A DNA stretch of 32,408 nt. Source: Halomonas chromatireducens (GTDB taxonomy: Bacteria > Pseudomonadota > Gammaproteobacteria > Pseudomonadales > Halomonadaceae). The stretch's first letter is position 1. Every line of letters begins with the position of its first letter. Positions 26,336-32,408 of the stretch are shown here, piece after piece. The stretch covers positions 1,471,965 through 1,504,372 of the forward strand of contig NZ_CP014226.1 of NCBI RefSeq assembly GCF_001545155.1, given 5' to 3'. Under the pieces are notes generated by a model, which saw only the letters and a list, made by a program, of their open reading frames with translations, was not told the origin of the DNA and searched no databases. The position numbers and the translations under genes are program-made.

Positions 26336-26364
26336 TTGGCACGTCGCCAGGAAGCAGGCACAAT
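26336..26364 (+). promoter_or_regulatory. Candidate promoter of the MATE gene
   Basis: TTGGCA (26336-26341) and CACAAT (26359-26364) are separated by 17 bases; the -10 matches consensus at four positions. It lies directly after the last REP copy and about 30 bases before the ATG. Confidence 0.35.
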
Positions 26365-26394
26365 CGTGAGCCTGTTTCATGTATTCGAGGCTTC

Positions 26395-27789
26395 ATGACG
26401 CTTTCATCGCCATCCGCTGATCGTCCATCCCGCCGTCCCGTTCGCCGCGAACTTCTCGAAGGGCCTATCGCGGCGACCCTGCTGCGCAAGAGCCTGCCGG
26501 TAGTGGGTGGCATGATCGCTATGCTCAGCTTCAATCTGGTGGACTCCTGGTTCATCGCACGGCTGGGTACAGAGCCGCTGGCGGCGGTTTCCTTTACCTT
26601 TCCGGTGGTCTTCGCGGTGATCAGCCTGGCGATCGGGCTGGGTATAGGCACCTCGGCGGTCGTTGCCAGAAGGCTGGGGCAGGGGGATCTCGCCACGGTG
26701 CGCCGGCGTGCCACCGATGCGGCGCTGCTCGCGCTGGTCGTTGGCCTTGTCCTCACCGCGTTGGGCTTGGCGACAATCGACCCGCTGTTCCGGCTGCTGG
26801 GTGCCGACGAGGCACTCATGCCCCATGTTCGCGACTACATGGGCATCTGGTACTTGGGGGCCGCGGCAGTCATTGTGCCCCGGGTGCTCAACAGCGTGTT
26901 GCGTGCCCAGGGCAATACCCTGATCCCCGGGCTGATGATGGCGCTGGCGGCCCTGCTCAACGGGCTCCTCGACTGGCTGCTGATCTTCGGCGTGGGTCCC
27001 TTCCCCGAACTGGGCGTGCAGGGGGCGGCTCTTGCCACCGTGCTCAGCTGGGGATTGATGACCGCGGCGCTTTTCTTTCAGCGCGAGCTGCGGGATTGTC
27101 TCGTCTTCCGGCAGCTGCCCCTGGCGGACATGCTGGCTTCCTGGCGTGAGCTGTCGCGCATAGCCGTTCCCGCTGCCATCACCAGCGTCTTTACGCCGCT
27201 GGCGCTCGCCCTGGTGACGCGGATCGTCGCCGACCACGGCCACCACGCGGTGGCGGGCTTCGGGGTCGGTACGCGTATCGATGCCTTCGTTCAGATCGCC
27301 GTCCTGGCGCTCTCGATGACGCTTCCGCCTCTGGTTAGCCAGAACATCGGCGCCGCGCAGCACGACCGGGTAAGACGCGCCATCTTCGGTTGTTTCGGTT
27401 TCGTACTCGCCTGGCAGTTTGGGGTATGGCTGTTGCTGCAATTGCTGGCGCCCTGGCTCGTTGGCAGCTATGCCGATAGTGATGCCATGGCAGAAGTCCT
27501 GCGCGCCTTTCTTTGGTGGGTGCCACTGGGTCTGGGCGCCCAAGGCGTCGTCATCCTCGCCGTCTCATCGCTGAACGCCCTGCACGAGCCCGGCCGGGCC
27601 ATGCGTCTCTCGGTCATTCGGCTCTTCGTGCTGACCGTGCCGCTGGCCTGGCTGGGTGGTGTCCTGGCAGGGCCAACCGGCATCTTCATCGGCATGTTTA
27701 TCGCTAACCTGCTGATCGGGCTGGTGGCCTGGCTAATCATTCACCGTCGTCTTCAAGAGCGTGCGCCGCCGGTAACGTATTCAGGCTAG
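26395..27789 (+). CDS. MATE family efflux transporter
   Basis: A 464-residue inner-membrane protein with about twelve hydrophobic segments in two halves, the layout of multidrug and toxin extrusion (MATE) exporters driven by sodium or proton gradients. Recognisable segments are FNLVDSWFIARLGTEPLAAV near the N-terminus, GLGIGTSAVVARRLGQGD, and VLNSVLRAQGNTLIPGL. The open frame extends upstream into the REP cluster, but ATG 26395 is the first start outside the repeats and gives a normal N-terminus. It stands alone between repeats and gcdH; substrate unknown. Confidence 0.9.
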   Translation: MTLSSPSADRPSRRPVRRELLEGPIAATLLRKSLPVVGGMIAMLSFNLVDSWFIARLGTEPLAAVSFTFPVVFAVISLAIGLGIGTSAVVARRLGQGDLATVRRRATDAALLALVVGLVLTALGLATIDPLFRLLGADEALMPHVRDYMGIWYLGAAAVIVPRVLNSVLRAQGNTLIPGLMMALAALLNGLLDWLLIFGVGPFPELGVQGAALATVLSWGLMTAALFFQRELRDCLVFRQLPLADMLASWRELSRIAVPAAITSVFTPLALALVTRIVADHGHHAVAGFGVGTRIDAFVQIAVLALSMTLPPLVSQNIGAAQHDRVRRAIFGCFGFVLAWQFGVWLLLQLLAPWLVGSYADSDAMAEVLRAFLWWVPLGLGAQGVVILAVSSLNALHEPGRAMRLSVIRLFVLTVPLAWLGGVLAGPTGIFIGMFIANLLIGLVAWLIIHRRLQERAPPVTYSG

Positions 27790-27838
27790 TTTTACCCGCT
27801 GGTTCCGGTGGGAGATACACAAAAAACTGGCCCAGGGG

Positions 27839-27882
27839 TTGGCAGCGCGCCGCTCATGGTCTACATTCTATCAAAATGTAGA
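27839..27882 (+). promoter_or_regulatory. Promoter and overlapping inverted-repeat operator of gcdH
   Basis: TTGGCA (27839-27844) and TACATT (27862-27867) are 17 bases apart. The -10 is embedded in a perfect 8-bp inverted repeat, TCTACATT (27860-27867) and AATGTAGA (27875-27882), with a 7-base spacer. A protein bound there would cover the -10, as expected for a repressor. The cognate regulator is not in the window. Confidence 0.45.
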
Positions 27883-27903
27883 TATTCACTGCGGAGCATC
27901 ACC

Positions 27904-29085
<1,182 letters not shown>

Positions 29086-29165
29086 TTCGCCAAGATCCTA
29101 ACGCTAGCTCTAGCGAGGAGCGGCGGGTCTTGCCCGACGCAGTGACGAGTGTGGAAGGAATCAAC

Positions 29166-29636
29166 ATGAGCGGACCGCTTGACGGTATCGTGGTGCTCGA
29201 TATGTCGCGCGTGCTGGCTGGCCCCTGGGCCGGCCAGCTGCTCGCCGACCTTGGCGCACGCGTGATCAAGATCGAACATCCCGAGCGCGGCGACGACACC
29301 CGCGGCTGGGGCCCGCCCTGGCTCGGCGAAGACCTGGAGGCGGGTGGTGGCGATCCCGAGCGTGTGGCCGCCTATTTCCTCTGCGCCAATCGCGGCAAGC
29401 AGTCGCTGGCGGTGGATATTGCCACCAAGAATGGCCAGGCGCTGATTCGCCAGCTGGCGACGGGCGCCGATATCGTGTTGGAGAACTTCAAGGTGGGCGG
29501 GCTGGCCAAGTATGGCCTCGACTACGCCAGCCTGCATGAGTTGAATCCCAGGCTGATCGGCTGTTCCATCACCGGTTTCGGCCAGGATGGCCCTGTTCAC
29601 CTGGGGCATGGCGCTGCTGGCGGGCGTGCCGGGTGA
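29166..29636 (+). pseudogene. Truncated CaiB/BaiF family CoA-transferase
   Basis: About 144 residues match the N-terminal part of a class III CoA-transferase: LDGIVVLDMSRVLAGPWAGQ, LADLGARVIKIEHPERGDD, FLCANRGKQSLAVDI and IGCSITGFGQDGP. Full-length members have about 400 residues. After GFGQDGP the expected continuation (a YDFMIQA-like block) is replaced by VHLGHGAAGGRAG and a stop, so the homology ends near 29600. ATG 29166 with GGAAGGAA upstream is intact. In related bacteria this gene supplies glutaryl-CoA to the dehydrogenase upstream. As it stands it should be non-functional. Confidence 0.8.
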
Positions 29637-29830
29637 GGAAGCCCTGGTGCGGGCGCTGTCGGTACTGGTCGTCAACGGATTGCTGAGTTGCGTTAGACTG
29701 ATTCATGACCTGCCTCCCTCAATAGTGGCTCTGTGTTCTGGTCCCTACCTCAACGTAACCCACGACGTTGCGGCGGGGCAGGTCAATCCATAATGTCTAC
29801 AACGGTGTGGCACCGTTGGCGGAGAGAATC
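29637..29830. other. Unassigned stretch after the CoA-transferase break
   Basis: From about 29587 a different plus frame gives a hydrophobic stretch (ALFTWGMALLAGV, then ALSVLVVNGLLSCV) that could be a piece of a membrane protein joined here, but I cannot identify it. The rest up to the first REP shows no gene, RNA or promoter that I can support. Confidence 0.3.
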
Positions 29831-30047
29831 GCTGTTGGAGCGCTGGTTTCCATCGCGACTGGCGCCGGCAGGCGCCTTGGCGGAGGCTGCCGTCGTTGGC
29901 AGTGATCGCCAAAAATAGCAACACCGCCGGGAGTCCTTCGGCCTCCAGTCGTGATCTAAAGATACTCCAACAACGGGGTAGCACCGTTGGTGGAGAGAAT
30001 CGCTGTTGGAGCGCTGGTTTCCATCGCGACTGGCGCCGGCAGGCGCC
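29831..30047. repeat. Second REP cluster, three elements
   Basis: The same REP family as at 25857-26319: plus-strand copies at 29831-29876 and 30002-30047 and a minus-strand copy at 29930-29974. The two plus copies are almost identical to each other (heads GCTGTTGGAGCGCTGG, terminal GGCGCCGGCAGGCGCC), and the short flanks GAGAGAATC before each plus copy are shared with the first cluster. Bases 30048-30082 hold nothing else. Confidence 0.8.
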
Positions 30048-30082
30048 TCGGTGGAGGCTGCCAACCTTGTCGGCGCACTGAC

Positions 30083-30859
30083 TTATCCTCCCTCCCGCGG
30101 GCACTCGGCGGGGCCTGTGGTTTCCTGCCCGCCCCGCAACCCCAGCGTGCCGACGCCGGGCAGTTTGATGCCCAGGGCGCGGGAGTCGATGCCGACCACC
30201 AGCCCTCCCAGATGTGCCTCCAATCCTTCCTCGATGCCAATGGCTCCCCCCAGGTACCCACCCAGCGAAACCTGTAACCCTGTGCCGCTCGGGCTGCGGG
30301 CCACGACCTGGCGGCCCAGGTAGTCCTTGCCCACGGCGGTGGAGGGCAGGGCGACGTCGAGCGCCGGCACTTCACGAATCAGCCACGCGACGAACGTATT
30401 GCTGTTGGGGCCGGGCCAGGCGCGATAGCGGTCCATATAGGGGTATGCCGGCAGCGCCGCCTCGATCTGTTCGATGGCGAGCTCGGCCTCGGGGCCGCAG
30501 AGCGTGACGTGGACGCTGGGCGCACTGCCGAACCAGGCGCGGTCGGGCGTCCCGGGTCGGGATGAGAGGGTGGGGCGCCCCCAGCCGGTGACCTGATGGA
30601 TGGTGTACTGGGAAGCCCCCTGCGGCTTGGTCACAACCCAGGCATGCACGGCGAAGATACCCCGCCAGTTGAAGGCCCGAGCGGAGTAGACCTGCACCAC
30701 GGCCTCGGTCGTGTGCGTGAGGTCGGGTGCCAGCCCGGCGCTGGTGCGATCGGCGCTTCGCCAGTCGCCTCGAATTTCCATACCGCCGAGCCACCATTGA
30801 TAGAGTGGGCCGCCGCCAAAGAGTGCTACCACAACCAGAAAAGCCAATAGTCCTTTCAT
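30083..30859 (-). CDS. DUF3750 family protein
   Basis: A 258-residue protein with an N-terminal hydrophobic anchor or signal (LLAFLVVVALFGGGPLYQWW) and then a soluble domain that fits DUF3750: VQVYSARAFNWRGIFAVHAW, a tyrosine/tryptophan-rich middle, AYPYMDRYRAWPGPNSNTFV and the late LPSTAVGKDYLGRQV. The conserved WPGPNSNTFVAW motif suggests a catalytic or ligand site, but the function is unknown. It is probably attached to the outer face of the inner membrane. The ATG lies three bases after the ppsR stop, so the two are co-transcribed. The gene ends next to a REP cluster. Confidence 0.8.
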   Translation of the reverse strand: MKGLLAFLVVVALFGGGPLYQWWLGGMEIRGDWRSADRTSAGLAPDLTHTTEAVVQVYSARAFNWRGIFAVHAWVVTKPQGASQYTIHQVTGWGRPTLSSRPGTPDRAWFGSAPSVHVTLCGPEAELAIEQIEAALPAYPYMDRYRAWPGPNSNTFVAWLIREVPALDVALPSTAVGKDYLGRQVVARSPSGTGLQVSLGGYLGGAIGIEEGLEAHLGGLVVGIDSRALGIKLPGVGTLGLRGGQETTGPAECPREGG

Positions 30860-30862
30860 GGG

Positions 30863-31714
30863 CTATCGTGGCGAGAAACGCCGGGTCAGGCCTGTCTCGG
30901 CGATCATGCGGGTGGAGATCTCCTCGATCGAAAAGCGGGTAGTGTCGATGAAGGGGATATGCAACTGGCGATAGAGCGCTTCGGCCTGTTCGACTTCCTG
31001 GGCGCACTGGTCCAGCGAGCTATAGCGGCTGTTGGGCCGACGCTCGTGACGTATCGCCGTCAGCCGTCGTGGATCGATGGTCAGCCCGAACAGCTTGTGT
31101 CGATGGGTCGCCAGCACCTTGGGCAGCTTGAGCGTGCCGTTCTCGTCGAGGTCGTCCTCGGTGAGCGGATAGTTGGCCGCGCGGATGCCGAACTGCAATG
31201 CCAGATAGAGCGAGGTGGGGGTCTTGCCGCAGCGGGAGACACCCACCAGGATCACATCCGCCTCATCGTACTGGTGGGTGCGGGCGCCGTCGTCATTGTC
31301 CAGGGCAAAATGGACCGAATGAATGCGGTCCATGTATACCTCATCCTTGCCGATGGAGTGGGTGCGCCCCACGCTGTAGCTGGAGTGCGTGCCCAACTCC
31401 TGCTCCAGCGGCTTGAGGAAGGTGGAGAAGATATCGACCTTGAACCCGGTGGCACCGCGTATCACGTCGCGAATACCCTCATCGACGATGGTGTCGATGA
31501 TGATTGGCTGCTCGCCGTCGCGCACCGCCGTGGCTTCGATAATCTCGACCAGGGTGCGGGCCTTTTCGACGGAGTCGATATAGGGCTTGGTGAGCATACG
31601 CAGATCGACATTCTCGAACTGTGCCAGCAGGCTGCGCCCGAGGCTTTCGGCAGTAATGCCGGTGCCGTCGGAAATGAAGAAGGCGGTACGTGGCATGGCA
31701 GGTTCAGCTTCCAT
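30863..31714 (-). CDS. ppsR: Phosphoenolpyruvate synthase regulatory protein (kinase/pyrophosphorylase)
   Basis: A 283-residue bifunctional regulator of the PSRP/DUF299 family that inactivates PEP synthase by ADP-dependent threonine phosphorylation and reactivates it by phosphate-dependent dephosphorylation. The P-loop-like motif is [17 protein letters not shown], followed by [20 protein letters not shown]; the N-terminus [19 protein letters not shown] is typical. ATG 31714 or the in-frame ATG 31696 ([11 protein letters not shown]) may be the start. It is divergent from ppsA, the usual arrangement. Confidence 0.93.
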   Translation of the reverse strand: MEAEPAMPRTAFFISDGTGITAESLGRSLLAQFENVDLRMLTKPYIDSVEKARTLVEIIEATAVRDGEQPIIIDTIVDEGIRDVIRGATGFKVDIFSTFLKPLEQELGTHSSYSVGRTHSIGKDEVYMDRIHSVHFALDNDDGARTHQYDEADVILVGVSRCGKTPTSLYLALQFGIRAANYPLTEDDLDENGTLKLPKVLATHRHKLFGLTIDPRRLTAIRHERRPNSRYSSLDQCAQEVEQAEALYRQLHIPFIDTTRFSIEEISTRMIAETGLTRRFSPR

Positions 31715-31944
31715 TGACAGGGACGATTTCCATTGTCGGGGCTGATGGCGTTACGGGCAAGGCGTGGTTTATTCGGTGCGCTGCGCCACAAGCCACTACA
31801 AAAACGCGGCAAAAGGGGCAACTGTTGTAAAAATCCTCCAGTGACTTCGATGTTAGACCAATGGCGAATATGGAAACATCCGGTTAAGGTGTCGACCATT
31901 GCATCATTTGCCTGTGACAAGGCTTCGAAGATCAAGGGGGTCTC
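31715..31944. promoter_or_regulatory. Divergent ppsR-ppsA control region
   Basis: This 230-base gap must hold the promoters of both genes. It contains two copies of TTCCATTG, at about 31709 and 31728, close to the ppsR start, and AT-rich blocks around 31800 and 31825. I could not settle on a convincing -35/-10 pair in either direction. AAGGGGG (about 31934-31940) is a good ribosome-binding site for the ppsA GTG. Confidence 0.3.
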
Positions 31945-32408
31945 GTGGAAGATTACATCCTGTGGTTCGACCAGCTCGGCATGGACGATGTGGAACGGGT
32001 CGGCGGCAAGAACGCCTCCCTGGGTGAGATGATCTCAAACCTCTCGGGAGCCGGCGTCACAGTCCCCGGCGGTTTCGCCACCACCGCCCACGCCTATCGC
32101 GAGTTCCTGGCCCATGAGGGGCTCAACGAGCGCATTAATCAGGCTCTGAACCGGCTTGACGTCGACGACGTCACCGAGCTGTCGCGGGTGGGTGCCGAGA
32201 TTCGCCAGTGGGTCATCGATACGCCGCTGCCCCCTACCTTCGAGGAACACCTGCGCACCGCCTACGACTATCAGGCCCCCCTGCGCGATCTGCGCTTCGT
32301 AATGGACGAGATGCTGGAATTCCCCGCTCACTACGCTCGCCTGCCGGGCGGTGAGGAAGCCTCTCCCGATGTGGTAGCCGCTATCCTCGAGGAGGGCGCA
32401 CGCTTCGC
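31945..32408 (+). CDS. PEP synthase N-terminus fused in frame to an acyl-CoA dehydrogenase N-terminus (runs off window)
   Basis: GTG 31945 begins a typical phosphoenolpyruvate synthase: WFDQLGMDDVERVGGKNASL, VPGGFATTAHAYREFL, and IRQWVIDTPLPPTFEEHLR. At residue ~107 (AYD, base ~32266) the sequence changes without a frameshift to DYQAPLRDLRFVMDEML and then EEASPDVVAAILEEGARF, the N-terminal start of a large acyl-CoA dehydrogenase (FadE/DmdC-like, normally MADYQAPLRD). PpsA should continue for about 680 more residues with its phosphohistidine and PEP-binding domains. Both halves are recognised with good confidence; the fusion is either a recombinant gene or a chimeric join. It continues beyond the window. 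Confidence 0.7.
   Translation, partial: MEDYILWFDQLGMDDVERVGGKNASLGEMISNLSGAGVTVPGGFATTAHAYREFLAHEGLNERINQALNRLDVDDVTELSRVGAEIRQWVIDTPLPPTFEEHLRTAYDYQAPLRDLRFVMDEMLEFPAHYARLPGGEEASPDVVAAILEEGARF

Noticed and set aside
25861..26398. Short frames across the first repeat cluster
   Set aside because: They merely translate the REP copies, so the same peptide recurs in each; no start sites or conserved product.
29733..30081. Short frames across the second repeat cluster
   Set aside because: Translations of REP elements; the DUF3750 gene on the other strand ends just outside.

Overview
The window looks like chromosomal DNA of a high-GC gammaproteobacterium, most likely a Halomonas-type member of the Halomonadaceae. 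This is inferred from protein character, the ppiB-lpxH / glnS-cysS neighbourhood, a YehZYXW-type osmoprotectant transporter, and an rRNA spacer fragment with a gammaproteobacterial boxA. No taxon was confirmed by a search. Most of the DNA is ordinary core and catabolic metabolism in tidy operons.

Layout. 1-299: tail of a RecG-like reading frame that stops resembling RecG. 323-1670 (minus): ppiB-lpxH. 1861-4957 (plus): glnS-cysS, closed by a hairpin. 5008-6015 (minus): DUF1853-type protein. 6096-9894 (plus): four-gene osmoprotectant ABC transporter in the order yehZ-Y-X-W, behind a good sigma70-like promoter. 10109-13971 (plus): branched-chain 2-oxoacid dehydrogenase E1 alpha, E1 beta and E2 (bkdA1-A2-B), preceded by an ACGTTAACGT palindrome and followed by a Hanks-type protein kinase gene (14042-15901). 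15940-20353 (minus): VOC protein, LysR regulator and a three-gene TRAP transporter. 20570-22955 (plus, divergent): pxpABC 5-oxoprolinase. 23114-23414: an isolated rRNA-operon internal spacer piece on the minus strand ending in the 3' end of tRNA-Ala. 23415-25826 (plus): C-terminal remnant of an acyl-CoA dehydrogenase, 3-hydroxyisobutyryl-CoA hydrolase and 3-hydroxyisobutyrate dehydrogenase (valine pathway). 25857-26319: six REP elements. 26395-27789: MATE exporter. 27904-29636: glutaryl-CoA dehydrogenase and a truncated CoA-transferase. 29831-30047: three more REP elements. 30083-31714 (minus): ppsR and a DUF3750 gene. 31945-end: a ppsA start that turns in frame into an acyl-CoA dehydrogenase N-terminus.

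Functionally the window joins catabolism of branched-chain amino acids (bkd, HIBCH, mmsB), glutaryl-CoA (gcdH), pyroglutamate (pxpABC, perhaps fed by the TRAP system) and gluconeogenic control (ppsR/ppsA).

The most striking property is structural. At several places a gene or RNA element stops mid-way and continues as an unrelated sequence: about 150-190 (recG), about 23114 and 23414 (both ends of the rRNA spacer), about 29600 (caiB-like) and about 32266 (ppsA to acyl-CoA dehydrogenase). Either this chromosome is heavily rearranged or the contig contains chimeric joins; the sequence alone cannot decide. I found no convincing CRISPR array, phage, insertion sequence or new defence system.
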